64,000 nucleotides of DNA from Coprococcus eutactus (GCF_025149915.1 NZ_CP102278.1:1-64000), one strand, 5' to 3'; positions 1 to 11,038 are shown, numbered from the stretch's first letter. Program-made: numbers and translations. The notes: generated from the sequence alone by a model not told the origin.

Positions 1-1365
1 ATGAAAGACTTAATTTTAGCCAGGTGGAATGATATATTAAATATTCTTGAAAATGAACATGGCATTTCCCATATAATGATTCACACATGGATAGAACCTC
101 TGAATGTCTATTCTGTTGAAGATAACAAGGTATATTTCACTCTGGATGAAAAATATGGTCAGAGAGGTATAGAATTTCTCAAAAAGAAGTTGTTTGATAT
201 ATATCTTGAGACTGTTCTTAGAGAACTTTTTCAGAATGATTCCATTCAGGTCATATTTACCCTTCAAAGTGTTATGAAAGAAGAAGAAAAGCAGCCTACT
301 TACACTGAAGATTATAACGAGGCAATAAGCAAGAGCAATCTTCGTCCTGATTACACATTTGAGAATTTCATAGTAGGTGAGAGCAATAAGCATGCACATG
401 CTACCTGCCTTGCTGTAGCAGATTCACCAGGACAGGACAAGTTTAATCCTCTTTTTCTCTACGGAGAGTCAGGACTTGGAAAGACTCATCTTATGCAGTC
501 GATAGCTCATTATATACTTCAGCACAATAGTAATATGAAGGTTCTATACGTCTCATCAAATCAGTTTACAAATGAGATCATAGAGGCCATAGCTAAAAAA
601 ACAACTGAAGAATTTAGAAACAAATACAGAAAGGTCGATGTACTTCTCATCGATGATATACAGTATCTTATAGGAAAGGATGCAACTCAGAATGAATTTT
701 TTGATACCTTCAACGCTTTACACGATGAGGGTAAACAGATAATTCTTTCATCAGATAAGCCTCCAAAGGAGATAAAGACTCTCGACGTAAGATACAGGTC
801 AAGATTTGAGTGGGGTGTTCCTATTGATATCCATGCCCCTGATTATGAGACACGTATGGCAATCTTGAAAAACAAGGCGGAGATAAAGGGACTTAAAAAT
901 ATAAGCGAGCCTATATTCGAATATATTGCTAAGAATATAACCTACAATGTACGTGAACTTGAAGGAGCTCTCAATAAACTGAGCATATATTCAGAGCTTG
1001 GTCACATCAAGATTACAGAAGACCTTGCAAAAAATATACTCAAGGATCTGATTTCTAAGGATGAGAAAGTCACTATAACTCCAGATCTTATCATCAACAC
1101 TGTTTCAGAGCACCTTAATATCTCTGTAAATGACATTATCTCTACAAAGAGAAGTCAAGACATTGCAACAGCCCGCCAGATATCGATGTACCTCTGCAGA
1201 AAGTATACCGATAAGGGACTCAAGAGCATTGGTGATTCTTTTGGAGGAAAGGATCACTCAACTGTTCACAGCAATATCCAGAAGGTTGAGGAAAAGATAG
1301 ATAAAGATCCTGAATTTGCTGAGATGGTCGATGTAATAATCAAGAAGCTTAACCCACAGAAATAA
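1..1365 (+). CDS. dnaA: Chromosomal replication initiator protein DnaA
   Basis: DnaA binds DnaA boxes at oriC, forms an ATP-dependent filament, melts the origin and helps load the helicase. The 454-residue product has the normal family length and architecture. Domain I is about residues 1-85. A linker follows, then an AAA+ ATPase with Walker A GESGLGKT at 156-163 and Walker B around LLIDDIQYL at about 214-222. The C-terminal helix-turn-helix carries the DnaA signature DHSTVHSNI at about 418-426. The gene starts at base 1 of the window, so its promoter and ribosome site cannot be seen. Non-coding DNA with DnaA boxes lies directly downstream, followed by dnaN, the classic Firmicutes origin order. 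Identification is secure. Confidence 0.98.
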   Translation: MKDLILARWNDILNILENEHGISHIMIHTWIEPLNVYSVEDNKVYFTLDEKYGQRGIEFLKKKLFDIYLETVLRELFQNDSIQVIFTLQSVMKEEEKQPTYTEDYNEAISKSNLRPDYTFENFIVGESNKHAHATCLAVADSPGQDKFNPLFLYGESGLGKTHLMQSIAHYILQHNSNMKVLYVSSNQFTNEIIEAIAKKTTEEFRNKYRKVDVLLIDDIQYLIGKDATQNEFFDTFNALHDEGKQIILSSDKPPKEIKTLDVRYRSRFEWGVPIDIHAPDYETRMAILKNKAEIKGLKNISEPIFEYIAKNITYNVRELEGALNKLSIYSELGHIKITEDLAKNILKDLISKDEKVTITPDLIINTVSEHLNISVNDIISTKRSQDIATARQISMYLCRKYTDKGLKSIGDSFGGKDHSTVHSNIQKVEEKIDKDPEFAEMVDVIIKKLNPQK

Positions 1366-1779
1366 TATGTTATTAACCTCCAAACATAAGTTATCCACAT
1401 TTTTGATCATATTTACCTATTGTATGTGGACAACTTATCTTGTATAAGATGTTAATATCTTTTTATTTTAAGTTTATTACCTGTTGTTATTTATCGTACA
1501 TCCATATATACATCATATTTTCAGAAATTTCCTGTGTTGATATTTATATGGTTTATGAACAGGTTCAAGAAACTTATTAACATGGACACATAATTGTCAA
1601 TGCATTGAATTTACAGGGTTTTTCATAGTTTCAACACTATCAAAGCTACTACTACTGCTACTGCTAATAATTTTAATATATATATACATGGCGCTGCCTG
1701 TTGATTTTATTTGTCAACATATAAGCACCACATACTTATACAAATAAGTTTTCGAACATGAAAGGAGTTTACACTTACA
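1366..1779. other. oriC: Replication origin oriC (dnaA-dnaN intergenic)
   Basis: This 414-bp AT-rich gap separates dnaA and dnaN. It holds a perfect DnaA box TTATCCACA at 1391-1399 and an inverted near-consensus box at 1425-1433 (TGTGGACAA, the complement of TTGTCCACA). A weaker candidate TTATGAACA lies at 1553-1561. At 1646-1666 there are seven consecutive CTA/CTG triplets. These match the DnaA-trio element (TAG on the other strand) known from Bacillus origins. They are followed directly by AT-rich DNA from 1667 to about 1690, the likely unwinding site. The dnaN promoter must also lie here; I could not place it confidently. Confidence 0.85.
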
Positions 1780-2886
1780 ATGAAGATTTCTATAAGAAAA
1801 GCTAATTTACTTCAGGGTATCACTACAGTATCAAAAGCTGTATCAAACAAAACTACCCATCCTATATTGTCATGTATTCTAGTTGAGGCTTCAGGTGGAA
1901 TCATTAAACTTACAGCAAATGATATGGAGATAGGTATTGAGAGTTACGTTGACGGTACAGTTATAGAGGATGGAAAGGTTGCTCTTGAAGCTAAACTCTT
2001 TTCAGACTTCATAAGAAAACTTCCTGACAGCGAGATTTCTATTGAGAGTGATAAAGAAAATAAAACTCTCATAAAGTGCGAGAGACTTGAGTTTAATTTA
2101 CCTGGTAAATCAGGAAATGATTTTTCAAATCTTCCTGTTGTATCAAAGGACAAATATATTACGATATCACAGTTTGCTCTAAGAGATGTCATAAATCAGA
2201 CTATCTTTTCAATATCGGACAACGAGAATAACAAGCTTATGACAGGTGAGTTATTTGAGGTATCAAATAACAGACTCAGTGTAGTATCTCTTGATGGACA
2301 CAGAATTTCCATTCGCTATATAGATCTCAAGGGTGACAACTCAGATATAAAGGTTGTTGTACCTGGAAAATCACTCAGTGATATAAGTAAGATCATGAAT
2401 GGAGGAGTTGATGATCCTGTAAATATTTACTTCAATGAGAACAATATTTTATTTGAGTTTGACAACACAAAGGTGGTATCAAGACTGATAGAAGGTGAGT
2501 ACTTCAGAATAAGTCATATGCTCTCAGTTGATTATCAGATAAAGATGAAGATAAATAAGAGAGAGTTTCTTGACAGTTTGGACAGGGCAACACTTCTTAT
2601 AAAGGAATCAGACAAAAAGCCTATAAGACTCAGCATAGGGGACAGAAATCTTGGACTTAAGATCAGTTCTCTGATAGGATCTCTGAATGATGAGATTGAT
2701 ATAGAAAAAGAGGGAAACAACCTTGTTATTGGATTTAATCCAAAACTCATCATAGATGCACTCAGGGTAATTGATGATGAGAATGTAACTATCTACTTTA
2801 ACAATACAAAATCTCCATGTGTGATCAAGGACGATGCAGGTTCTTATATCTACCTTATTCTTCCTATGGGTATCAATGAAGAATAA
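1780..2886 (+). CDS. dnaN: DNA polymerase III beta subunit (sliding clamp)
   Basis: The beta clamp forms a ring on DNA that tethers the replicative polymerase and recruits repair factors. The 368-residue length is typical. The N-terminus MKISIRKANLLQGITTVSKA and the C-terminal YLILPMGI segment, which follows the usual 'P(I/M)' clamp ending, are family hallmarks. Three repeated clamp folds of about 120 residues are expected. An AAAGGAG ribosome site about 12 bases upstream supports the ATG at 1780. It lies directly after oriC and before the S4-domain gene and recF, as in most Firmicutes. Confidence 0.97.
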   Translation: MKISIRKANLLQGITTVSKAVSNKTTHPILSCILVEASGGIIKLTANDMEIGIESYVDGTVIEDGKVALEAKLFSDFIRKLPDSEISIESDKENKTLIKCERLEFNLPGKSGNDFSNLPVVSKDKYITISQFALRDVINQTIFSISDNENNKLMTGELFEVSNNRLSVVSLDGHRISIRYIDLKGDNSDIKVVVPGKSLSDISKIMNGGVDDPVNIYFNENNILFEFDNTKVVSRLIEGEYFRISHMLSVDYQIKMKINKREFLDSLDRATLLIKESDKKPIRLSIGDRNLGLKISSLIGSLNDEIDIEKEGNNLVIGFNPKLIIDALRVIDDENVTIYFNNTKSPCVIKDDAGSYIYLILPMGINEE

Positions 2887-2951
2887 TAAGAATTTATTGA
2901 TAGGATGAAAGAATTTTTATTTTATTTTGATCATAGAAGGGACAGAAAAAT

Positions 2952-3161
2952 ATGGAGATAATCAAGTTAAGAGATGATTTTATAAAACTAGGTCAGGCGC
3001 TCAAGGCAGCAGGACTTGTTGAATCCGGAGTCGAAGCTAAGGAATTTATCGTTCAGGGACTGGTTGTTGTAAATGGAGAAGTTGAGACAAGACGTGGAAG
3101 AAAGCTTTACGATGGAGACGAAGTAGAATTTGATGGTGATAAGATAAGTATACAGAAGTAA
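2952..3161 (+). CDS. yaaA: S4-domain RNA-binding protein, YaaA/YbcJ type
   Basis: This 69-residue protein is essentially a single S4 RNA-binding fold. The segment GLVESGVEAKEFIVQGLVVV followed by NGEVETRRGRKLYDGDEVEF is diagnostic. In Firmicutes this small gene sits between dnaN and recF. It has been linked to ribosome assembly and called rlbA/yaaA, but its exact role is not settled. A GAAGGGAC ribosome-binding stretch lies just upstream of the ATG. It is likely cotranscribed with dnaN and recF: only 65 bases separate it from dnaN and 32 from recF. Confidence 0.9.
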   Translation: MEIIKLRDDFIKLGQALKAAGLVESGVEAKEFIVQGLVVVNGEVETRRGRKLYDGDEVEFDGDKISIQK

Positions 3162-3193
3162 TTGTCTATATCATCTGACAGATGGTGAAAGAT

Positions 3194-4291
3194 ATGTATA
3201 TAGAATCTATAGAACTAAACAATTACAGAAATTACAGAAAATTAAAGGTAGAATTTGGAAAAAATACAAATATACTCTACGGCAATAACGCCCAGGGCAA
3301 GACAAATATACTTGAATCTATATACATGGCAGCCACAACAAAATCGCACAGGGGTACAAAGGATAGAGATATCATAAGGATTGGCGAGGATGAAAGTCAC
3401 ATCAGATTGTTCTTAAGAAAAAGAGATGTATCACACAAGATAGATATGCATCTTAGAAAGAGTAAGAATAAAGGTGTGGCAATCGATGGAATAGCCATAA
3501 GAAGAGCCACAGAATTGTATGGTCTTCTGAATGTAATATTTTTCTCACCGGAGGATCTGTCAATCATAAAAAATGGACCTGCTGAGAGAAGAAGGTTCAT
3601 GGATCTTGAACTGTGTCAGATAAGCAGGCTGTATTATCAGAATCTGGCATCATACAATAAGATACTTAATCAGCGCAATAATCTATTAAAGCAGATATAT
3701 TATAACAAAAGTCTCATAGATACACTGGATGTATGGAATATACAGCTGGTGGATTATGGATCCAAAATCATAAAAGAGAGAAAAAATTTTATAGATATGA
3801 TGAATGACATCATCTGTGATATCCACAGTAGACTTACAGGTGGTAGAGAAAAGTTAGAGATAGTGTATGAATACAACGTGAATGAGAATAACTTTGAAGA
3901 TGTTCTCAGAGAAAAGCTTGAAACAGATTTGAAATATTCCAGTACACAGGCAGGACCACACAGGGATGATATAAGTTTTCTCATAAATGGCATAGATGCG
4001 AGAAAGTATGGTTCTCAGGGACAGCAGAGAACAGTTGCACTTTCATTGAAGATGGCAGAGATAAAGCTTGTAAAAAAGATAATCAGTGATAATCCCATAC
4101 TTCTTCTGGATGATGTCATGAGTGAACTCGACACTGATAGAAGAAATGCTCTCATAGATGAGATAAAGGACATTCAGACAATCATAACCTGTACTGGTTA
4201 TGATGAATTTATAAAAGAGCAGGTAATAATAAACAATGTTTATAGTGTGGTGAATGGAACAGCCACCAGAGTAAGAACGGAGGAATCGTAA
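3194..4291 (+). CDS. recF: DNA replication and repair protein RecF
   Basis: RecF is an SMC-like ATPase that, with RecO and RecR, loads RecA at gapped DNA and stalled forks. Visible landmarks are the N-terminal [17 protein letters not shown], Walker [11 protein letters not shown] near residues 31-40, the ABC signature region ([19 protein letters not shown]) and Walker [12 protein letters not shown] near the C-terminus. I chose the ATG at 3194 over the in-frame ATG at 3182. Family members usually begin MYI, and GGTGAAAG lies just upstream of 3194. On this choice the product has 365 residues. The stop is only 2 bases before gyrB, so translation is probably coupled. Confidence 0.94.
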   Translation: MYIESIELNNYRNYRKLKVEFGKNTNILYGNNAQGKTNILESIYMAATTKSHRGTKDRDIIRIGEDESHIRLFLRKRDVSHKIDMHLRKSKNKGVAIDGIAIRRATELYGLLNVIFFSPEDLSIIKNGPAERRRFMDLELCQISRLYYQNLASYNKILNQRNNLLKQIYYNKSLIDTLDVWNIQLVDYGSKIIKERKNFIDMMNDIICDIHSRLTGGREKLEIVYEYNVNENNFEDVLREKLETDLKYSSTQAGPHRDDISFLINGIDARKYGSQGQQRTVALSLKMAEIKLVKKIISDNPILLLDDVMSELDTDRRNALIDEIKDIQTIITCTGYDEFIKEQVIINNVYSVVNGTATRVRTEES

Positions 4292-4293
4292 CA

Positions 4294-6213
4294 ATGGAAA
4301 ATGATAATTATGGAGCAGAACAGATACAGGTTTTGGAGGGACTGGAAGCAGTCAGAAAAAGACCTGGTATGTACATAGGAAGTACATCCTCCACTGGACT
4401 TCACCATCTTGTGTATGAGATAGTTGACAATTCTGTAGATGAGGCTCTGGCTGGATATTGTACCCACATTCAGGTATATATAAACGAGGATAACTCCATA
4501 ACAGTTGTCGATGATGGACGTGGAATTCCGGTTGGAATACACAAAAAACAGGGAATTCCTGCTGTAGAGGTTGTATTTACCATACTTCATGCCGGCGGTA
4601 AGTTCGGCGGTGGAGGATACAAAGTATCCGGAGGACTTCACGGTGTCGGTGCATCAGTAGTAAATGCGCTCTCAACATGGCTTGAGGTAGAGATAACAAG
4701 GAATGGAAAGATATATAAACAGAGGTATGAAAAGGGAAAGGTAATGTATAAGCTTCAGGTTATCGGTGATGCACCTGAAGGGGTATCAGGAACCAAGGTT
4801 ACATTTTTACCTGATCATACTATATTTGAGGATAATGTATATGATTACGATATTCTAAGAAACAGACTTCGTGAGATGGCATTTCTTACAAAGGGACTTA
4901 AGATATCACTCACGGATAAGAGAATTACACCTGAAAAGGTAAGATCATTCCACTATGAGGGTGGTATCAAGGAATTTGTCTCATATCTGAACAGACATAG
5001 AGATCCTCTGTACAACGAGGTTATATATTGTGAGGGTATGAGAGATGGAATCAGTGTAGAGGTTGCACTTCAGCACAATGATTCATACAATGAATCAACA
5101 TACAGTTTCGTAAATAATATAAATACACCTGAGGGAGGAACACATCTGACAGGATTTAAGTCAGCTATAACAAAGGTGTTCAATGACTATGCCAGAAAGA
5201 ATAATATCATAAAAGAAAAGGATGACAATCTGTCTGGAGATGATCTCAGAGAGGGACTTGCAGCTATAGTTTCAATAAAGATAAGTGATCCACAGTTTGA
5301 GGGTCAGACGAAGCAGAAACTCGGAAATTCTGAGGCAAGACCAGCTGTAGAGAGTGTTGTTACAGAACAGCTCACATATTATCTTGAACAGAATCCTCAG
5401 ATTGCTAAGATAATTGTGAATAAAGCGGCTGTTGCCCAGAGAGCAAGAATTGCAGCGAGAAAGGCTAGGGATGTTGCGAGAAAGGCAAATCTCTCAGATA
5501 ACATGGCACTTCCTGGAAAACTTGCCGATTGTTCAGATAAGGATCCTAAGAATTGTGAGATATACATAGTAGAGGGAGATTCTGCCGGTGGTTCAGCCAA
5601 GACTGCGAGATCAAGATCAACCCAGGCAATACTTCCACTTCGTGGTAAGATACTGAATGTTGAGAAGGCACGAATTGACAGAATACTTGGAAATGAAGAG
5701 ATAAAGGCTATGATCACTGCATTTGGAACAGGTATTCACGAGAACTTCAACATAGAAAAGCTTAGATATAACAAGATAATAATTATGACTGATGCCGATG
5801 TGGATGGGGCTCATATAGCAACTCTTCTTCTCACGTTTTTCTATAGATTTATGCCTGATCTTATCAGAAAAGGACATGTATATCTGGCACAGCCACCTCT
5901 CTACAAGTTAGAGAAAAACAAGAAGGTATGGTATGCATACAGTGATGATGAGCTCAACAGTATCCTTGATGAAGTTGGAAGAGATCAGAATAATAAGATC
6001 CAGCGATACAAGGGACTTGGAGAGATGGATGCGGAACAGCTTTGGGAGACGACTATGGATCCTGAGAGAAGAATACTCCTGAGAGTTGCCATCGATGATG
6101 ACGATGAGTCAGAAATAGACATGACATTCAATGTCCTCATGGGAGATAAAGTTGAGCCACGTCGTGAGTTTATAGAGACAAATGCCAAGTATGTAAAGAA
6201 TCTCGATGTATAA
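4294..6213 (+). CDS. gyrB: DNA gyrase subunit B
   Basis: GyrB is the ATPase subunit of gyrase, the topoisomerase that introduces negative supercoils ahead of forks. The 639 residues show the GHKL ATP site ([13 protein letters not shown] and DDGRGIPV in the first 80 residues, [14 protein letters not shown] around 110) and the TOPRIM part ([13 protein letters not shown] near 426, with the DADVDGAHI acidic motif). The C-terminal segment [20 protein letters not shown] is the GyrA-contact region. The short length is typical of Gram-positive GyrB, without the enterobacterial insert. A GGAGGAAT ribosome site lies inside the end of recF. It forms an operon with gyrA 29 bases downstream. Confidence 0.98.
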   Translation: MENDNYGAEQIQVLEGLEAVRKRPGMYIGSTSSTGLHHLVYEIVDNSVDEALAGYCTHIQVYINEDNSITVVDDGRGIPVGIHKKQGIPAVEVVFTILHAGGKFGGGGYKVSGGLHGVGASVVNALSTWLEVEITRNGKIYKQRYEKGKVMYKLQVIGDAPEGVSGTKVTFLPDHTIFEDNVYDYDILRNRLREMAFLTKGLKISLTDKRITPEKVRSFHYEGGIKEFVSYLNRHRDPLYNEVIYCEGMRDGISVEVALQHNDSYNESTYSFVNNINTPEGGTHLTGFKSAITKVFNDYARKNNIIKEKDDNLSGDDLREGLAAIVSIKISDPQFEGQTKQKLGNSEARPAVESVVTEQLTYYLEQNPQIAKIIVNKAAVAQRARIAARKARDVARKANLSDNMALPGKLADCSDKDPKNCEIYIVEGDSAGGSAKTARSRSTQAILPLRGKILNVEKARIDRILGNEEIKAMITAFGTGIHENFNIEKLRYNKIIIMTDADVDGAHIATLLLTFFYRFMPDLIRKGHVYLAQPPLYKLEKNKKVWYAYSDDELNSILDEVGRDQNNKIQRYKGLGEMDAEQLWETTMDPERRILLRVAIDDDDESEIDMTFNVLMGDKVEPRREFIETNAKYVKNLDV

Positions 6214-6242
6214 AAATATCGAGAGAAAGGAAAATCTAAAAA

Positions 6243-8840
6243 ATGGATGACGATAAGATTTTTGATAAAATAGATGAAGTTGGTCTGAAGAAGACTATGG
6301 AGCGCTCATACATAGATTATGCCATGAGCGTTATAGCAGCCAGAGCACTTCCGGATGTAAGAGATGGTCTAAAGCCAGTTCAGAGAAGAATACTTCATTC
6401 TATGATTGAACTTAACAATGGTCCTGATAAGCCACATCGTAAGTGTGCCCGTATCGTTGGTGATACAATGGGTAAATATCATCCACATGGTGATAGCTCA
6501 ATATACGAGGCACTTGTAAAGCTGGCACAGGAATGGAATACAAGATACCCTCTTGTTGATGGACATGGAAACTTTGGATCAGTTGATGGTGACCATGCGG
6601 CTGCTATGCGATACACAGAGGCAAGACTCTCCAAGATATCTATGGAGATGATGGCTGATATAAACAAAGATACAGTTGATTTTATTCCAAACTTTGATGG
6701 AACTGAGAAAGAGCCAGTGGTACTTCCATCACGTTATCCTAACCTATTGGTAAACGGTACATCTGGTATAGCAGTAGGTATGGCTACCAATATTCCACCA
6801 CATAATTTGAAGGAAACTATCTATGCAGCCATTAAAATTATAGATAACAGGGTTAACGAAGACCGTGAGACTGACATAGATGAATTGATGGATATAGTGA
6901 AGGGACCTGACTTTCCTACGGGAGCACAGATACTTGGAAGACAGGGAATAAATGATGCTTACAGAACCGGAAGAGGTAAGATAAAGGTACGTGCTATCAC
7001 AGAAATCGAAACAATGACTAACGGAAAGCACCGCATTATTGTAACCGAACTTCCATATATGGTAAACAAGTCACTTCTCATCAAGAATATGGTAGATCTT
7101 GTAAAGAACAAGAGAATTGATGGAATCACAGATATAAGAGATGAGTCGTCAAGAGAGGGAATGAGAGTTGTCATTGAACTCAGAAAGGATGTAAATGCTA
7201 ACGTAATTCTCAACCAGCTCTTTAAGCACACTCAGCTTCAGGATACATTTGGATGTATCATGCTTGCACTTGTGGATGGAGTTCCTAAGATACTCAATCT
7301 CAAGGATATGCTCACGTACTACCTGAAGCATCAGGAGGATGTAGTTACAAGAAGAACAAGATACGATCTCAATAAGGCTGAGGAGAGAGCTCATATATTA
7401 CAGGGTTATCTCATAGCTCTGGACAACATAGACGAGGTTATCACGATCATCAGAAACTCCAAGAATGTTGGAGAAGCAAAGGCAAAGCTCATCGAAAGAT
7501 TTGGACTTTCTGAGGCTCAGGCTGGAGCCATAGTTGATATGAGACTTCGTGCTCTTACAGGTCTGGAAAGAGAGAAAATCGAGAATGAGTATAATGAACT
7601 TAAAGCTAAGATAGCAGAGTACAAGGAGATACTTGCAGATGAGAATAAGCTTCTCGGAGTAATCAAGACAGAGCTTACTGCGATAGCAGACAAGTATGGT
7701 GATGAGAGAAGAACATCCATCACAGCTTACTCGGATGATATAACAGATGAAGAACTTATCAAGAGAGAAGAGATTGTTATTTCCATGACAAAGCTTGGAT
7801 ATATCAAGAGAATGCCAAAGGATACATTCAAGGTACAGAACAGAGGTGGCAAGGGCATAAAGGGAATGAATATTATTGATAACGATATCATTGATGAGAT
7901 ATTCCTGACAAATACCCACAACTTCATAATGTTCTTCACTAACATGGGAAGAGTGTATAGGATGAAGGGATATGAGATACCCGAATCAGGACGTAATGCG
8001 AGAGGAGTTGCCATAGTCAACCTTCTTCAGCTTCTTCCAAATGAGAAGGTAACTGCTATCATTCCTATAACAGGCTTTGACAAGAAGTATCTCATGATGG
8101 CTACGAAGAATGGTATAGTCAAGAAAACAAAAATAGAGGCATTTGAAAATATCAGAAAGACAGGTCTTGCAGCTATAACATTGAATGATGGGGATGAACT
8201 CATAGAAGTAAAGGCAACCAGCGGAGAAAATGATATCTTTCTTGTCACGACGAAGGGAATGTGTATCAGATTCAATGAGGATTGTGTGAGAGATACAGGA
8301 CGTACATCTATGGGTGTTCGCGGAATCAGATGTGATAAGAATGATGAAGTTATCGCCATGCAGCTTGATGTTCAGGGAGACGAGATTCTCTTTGTAACAG
8401 CAAATGGAATGGGTAAGAGAACTGAACTGTCAGAATTTGCTCCTCAGATGAGAGGCGGTAAGGGAGTCAAGTGTTATAGGATAACAGAAAAGACAGGTGA
8501 TATAGTAAGCGCAAAGGCAGTTACAAACGATCATGATATCATGATGATGACCAATGAGGGAATCATGATAAGAATGCATTGCTCTGATATAACAGTCATT
8601 GGAAGAATCACATCGGGAGTCAAGCTTATGAATGTTGGCAGTGGTGCATTTGTTGCATCTGTAGCCAAGCTTGCAAGAACCGAAGAAGAGGAAAATGTCG
8701 ATGAAGATGGTGAAGAATCTGAGAACAGCGATACAGCAGATGTAGATATTCAGAATGAAGATGCAGTTGAAACAAATGCAGATCCAGCAAATGATGAGCC
8801 TGAAAATGTTGAAGATACAGATTCAGAAGATACAGAATAG
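6243..8840 (+). CDS. gyrA: DNA gyrase subunit A
   Basis: GyrA cuts and rejoins DNA in the gyrase tetramer. The catalytic tyrosine is Tyr124 in [12 protein letters not shown]. The quinolone region reads [12 protein letters not shown] at 80-91, with Ser85 and Glu89 at the positions equivalent to E. coli Ser83 and Asp87. These are wild-type-like residues with no classic resistance change. The GyrA box appears as [10 protein letters not shown] at about 533, which fits gyrase rather than topoisomerase IV. After the beta-pinwheel comes a strongly acidic tail rich in Glu, Asp and Asn from about residue 820 to 865. It may modulate DNA wrapping, as acidic tails do in E. coli GyrA. A hairpin follows the stop. 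Confidence 0.98.
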   Translation: MDDDKIFDKIDEVGLKKTMERSYIDYAMSVIAARALPDVRDGLKPVQRRILHSMIELNNGPDKPHRKCARIVGDTMGKYHPHGDSSIYEALVKLAQEWNTRYPLVDGHGNFGSVDGDHAAAMRYTEARLSKISMEMMADINKDTVDFIPNFDGTEKEPVVLPSRYPNLLVNGTSGIAVGMATNIPPHNLKETIYAAIKIIDNRVNEDRETDIDELMDIVKGPDFPTGAQILGRQGINDAYRTGRGKIKVRAITEIETMTNGKHRIIVTELPYMVNKSLLIKNMVDLVKNKRIDGITDIRDESSREGMRVVIELRKDVNANVILNQLFKHTQLQDTFGCIMLALVDGVPKILNLKDMLTYYLKHQEDVVTRRTRYDLNKAEERAHILQGYLIALDNIDEVITIIRNSKNVGEAKAKLIERFGLSEAQAGAIVDMRLRALTGLEREKIENEYNELKAKIAEYKEILADENKLLGVIKTELTAIADKYGDERRTSITAYSDDITDEELIKREEIVISMTKLGYIKRMPKDTFKVQNRGGKGIKGMNIIDNDIIDEIFLTNTHNFIMFFTNMGRVYRMKGYEIPESGRNARGVAIVNLLQLLPNEKVTAIIPITGFDKKYLMMATKNGIVKKTKIEAFENIRKTGLAAITLNDGDELIEVKATSGENDIFLVTTKGMCIRFNEDCVRDTGRTSMGVRGIRCDKNDEVIAMQLDVQGDEILFVTANGMGKRTELSEFAPQMRGGKGVKCYRITEKTGDIVSAKAVTNDHDIMMMTNEGIMIRMHCSDITVIGRITSGVKLMNVGSGAFVASVAKLARTEEEENVDEDGEESENSDTADVDIQNEDAVETNADPANDEPENVEDTDSEDTE

Positions 8841-8872
8841 TAATATTCAAAAATAAAATTAGAATAAAAAAT

Positions 8873-8910
8873 AAAGGGTGTATTGTCAAAAAAATGGCAA
8901 TACACCCTTT
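8873..8910. terminator. Terminator-like hairpin after gyrA
   Basis: A perfect 13-bp stem (AAAGGGTGTATTG at 8873-8885 with its complement at 8898-8910) has a 12-base A-rich loop. It probably ends the dnaN-to-gyrA transcript. The T tract is short, but the A-run on the left arm allows function on either strand. Confidence 0.75.
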
Positions 8911-8916
8911 TGCTGA

Positions 8917-8945
8917 TTGTGTGCATATATAGGTTATGATATACT
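8917..8945 (+). promoter_or_regulatory. Sigma-A-type promoter for the fumarase region
   Basis: TTGTGT at 8917-8922 and TATACT at 8940-8945 are separated by 17 bases. A TG dinucleotide one base before the -10 makes it an extended -10. It lies right after the gyrA terminator and about 135 bases before the next gene. Confidence 0.6.
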
Positions 8946-9081
8946 TATTTCATATGGGAGAAGGTATAAATTTAATATAATAATAAATTGAGATAGGAAA
9001 GGTAAAAATCAATATAAAATCAGATAGAATAAAGAGGATTAATTGATTCAGATGGGATTTAGATAAGATCGGGGGTAAAAA

Positions 9082-9375
9082 ATGAAAGAAATAATATCAT
9101 GTGTTTTGTCCGAAAACAACAGGATAATGGAGTCGGTGAACAGAGCGGCTTCTTCTGTCACAGAGGTGACAACGGAAGGACAACTTGATCAGATATTTAA
9201 CAGTACAAGAAAAGCATCAGAGTGGTCATATAGCATAATGAATATCATTTACATATTGGTGGCAATGGTTATAGTTGTGGCTATATTTACAGTGACTTTG
9301 CATGTGTATAAGTTCTTTATTAACAGAAAAGATCCAAACTACAAAAAAAACGATGATACATTTCTGGATGATTAA
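9082..9375 (+). CDS. Small single-pass membrane protein, unknown function
   Basis: I do not recognise this 97-residue protein. Residues 1-50 are polar and probably amphipathic helix (ENNRIMESVNRAASSVTE). Residues about 54-78 form one hydrophobic helix (IMNIIYILVAMVIVVAIFTV). The C-terminal tail is charged with an acidic end (DDTFLDD). A GGGGGT ribosome-binding stretch precedes the ATG by about 6 bases, which supports translation. It is the first gene behind the promoter at 8917 and lies 54 bases before the fumarase genes, so it is probably cotranscribed with them. A role in fumarate metabolism is only a guess from position. Confidence 0.7.
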   Translation: MKEIISCVLSENNRIMESVNRAASSVTEVTTEGQLDQIFNSTRKASEWSYSIMNIIYILVAMVIVVAIFTVTLHVYKFFINRKDPNYKKNDDTFLDD

Positions 9376-9429
9376 GATTTCAGACAGAGGTATATAAGAA
9401 GTATATCAATATAAAATGGCGGTGAAGAA

Positions 9430-10272
9430 ATGAGAGTTATAGAAGCAGAAGAAATTACTAAAAATGTCAGAGAGATGTGTATAGAGGCAAACGTACATTT
9501 GTCTGAAGACATGGAAAAGGCAGTCAGAGATTCGGTTGATACAGAGGATAGTCCACTCGGCAAGCAGATACTTAGGCAGTTGTGTGAGAATCTTGATGTA
9601 GCGGGAGAAAATGATATTCCTATCTGTCAGGATACCGGAATGGCTGTTTTTTTTGTGAATATAGGACAGGATGTTCATATTGAGGGAATGAACATAACAG
9701 ATGCTATCAACGAAGGCGTGCGACAGGGATATACAGATGGTTATCTGAGAAAATCAGTGGTTAAAGATCCTCTTATCAGGGAAAATACGAAGGATAATAC
9801 CCCGGCAATAATTCACTATGATATTGTACCTGGAGAGAATATAGAGATAACGATAGCTCCAAAGGGATTTGGAAGCGAGAATATGAGCAAAGTATACATG
9901 CTCAAACCGGCAGATGGTGAAGAGGGAGTAAAGGCAGCCGTCATCCAGGCTGTAAAGGATGCGGGACCAAATGCGTGTCCTCCTGTATTTGTAGGAGTCG
10001 GACTTGGCGGTGATTTTGAGCTTGCCACAAAGATGGCAAAAAAGGCACTTACAAGAAAGGTTGGAGTACATTCGGATAAGGAGCATATTGCAAGGATAGA
10101 GAGTGAACTGCTTGAGGCTATAAACAACACAGGTATAGGACCTGGAGGATTGGGCGGAAAGACCACGGCCCTTGCTGTAAATATAGAGACATACGCGACA
10201 CATATAGCAGGAATGCCTCTTGCAGTAAATATGTGCTGTCACGTAAACAGGCATGTGACAAGAGTTTTGTAA
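9430..10272 (+). CDS. Class I fumarate hydratase, alpha subunit
   Basis: This is the alpha (N-terminal) half of a two-subunit [4Fe-4S] fumarase/tartrate-dehydratase-type hydro-lyase, which interconverts fumarate and malate. The 280-residue length fits the stand-alone alpha subunit. The likely cluster cysteines are Cys66 in ICQDTG, Cys183 in NACPP and Cys269 or Cys270 in MCCHVNRH. VGVGLGGDFE and GPGGLGGKTTALAV are family glycine loops. The beta subunit follows 45 bases downstream. In an anaerobe this oxygen-sensitive enzyme fits a partial, probably reductive, TCA route. Tartrate dehydratase is the main alternative, since the families are hard to separate by eye; fumarase is the more common assignment in this group. 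Confidence 0.9.
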   Translation: MRVIEAEEITKNVREMCIEANVHLSEDMEKAVRDSVDTEDSPLGKQILRQLCENLDVAGENDIPICQDTGMAVFFVNIGQDVHIEGMNITDAINEGVRQGYTDGYLRKSVVKDPLIRENTKDNTPAIIHYDIVPGENIEITIAPKGFGSENMSKVYMLKPADGEEGVKAAVIQAVKDAGPNACPPVFVGVGLGGDFELATKMAKKALTRKVGVHSDKEHIARIESELLEAINNTGIGPGGLGGKTTALAVNIETYATHIAGMPLAVNMCCHVNRHVTRVL

Positions 10273-10317
10273 AAGTGTCAGATAAATATCTATAGTTGAA
10301 GCGGGAAAGGAATTATT

Positions 10318-10923
10318 ATGGACAAACATATAAAAGCACCATTTGACAGGGATGAAGTAAAAAAACTCAAAGCAGGAGATTATGTATATATAGATGGAAT
10401 AGTGTACAGTGCTAGAGATGCGGCGCACAAGAGAATGTATGACTCTATCATGGAATCGGGATGTTATGATGCAAGCGGAACGGAGCTGTATGAAAAGGGG
10501 ATAGTTCCAATTGATCTGAATGGCAATGTTATATATTATCTAGGACCGACACCGGCAAAACCGGGACAGATTATAGGATCAGCCGGGCCTACTACCAGCA
10601 GCCGTATGGACAAATACACACCGCTTATACTCAGCAAAGGATTGTGTGGAATGATCGGGAAAGGTAAGAGAAGTCCGGAAGTTATAAATGCAATAGTTGA
10701 CAATAAAGCAGTATATCTGGCTGCTGTCGGAGGAGCGGGAGCACTTCTCTCAAAGTGTATAAAGGAATCTGAGGTCATAGCATATGATGATCTGGGAACA
10801 GAGGCTATAAGAAAGATGAGGGTGGAGAATTTCCCTGCTATAGTCGTCATAGATTCGGAGGGACACAACCTTTATGAAACGGCTGTCACGGACTATCTTG
10901 CTGAAAAAGAGGCAAAACAATAA
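10318..10923 (+). CDS. Class I fumarate hydratase, beta subunit
   Basis: This is the beta (C-terminal) partner of the alpha subunit just upstream. The 201-residue size is right for a separate beta subunit. Diagnostic segments are LKAGDYVYIDGIVYSARDAA at the start, then GPTPAKPGQIIGSAGPTTSS with RMDKYTPLIL, and GKGKRSPEV, which make up the swivelling beta domain that completes the active site. AAAGGAATT precedes the ATG by about 6 bases. The two genes are surely cotranscribed. No convincing terminator follows; the next 250 bases are AT-rich and hold the promoter of the following gene. Confidence 0.9.
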   Translation: MDKHIKAPFDRDEVKKLKAGDYVYIDGIVYSARDAAHKRMYDSIMESGCYDASGTELYEKGIVPIDLNGNVIYYLGPTPAKPGQIIGSAGPTTSSRMDKYTPLILSKGLCGMIGKGKRSPEVINAIVDNKAVYLAAVGGAGALLSKCIKESEVIAYDDLGTEAIRKMRVENFPAIVVIDSEGHNLYETAVTDYLAEKEAKQ

Positions 10924-11038
10924 CACATCAAAATTAAAAGCTAATTAAAAATATTTTATTGTAAAAATAAATATATATAGATAATAAAATTAGTGAAAAT
11001 AAACAAAATAATTGGTGAAAATAACAAATACTATCTGG

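Noticed and set aside
6480..6515. Quinolone-resistance change in gyrA
   Set aside because: Ser85 and Glu89 are the usual susceptible-type residues for Gram-positives; nothing suggests resistance.
7398..7919. 173-codon minus-strand frame inside gyrA
   Set aside because: Antisense shadow of gyrA; several similar frames exist across gyrB and gyrA.
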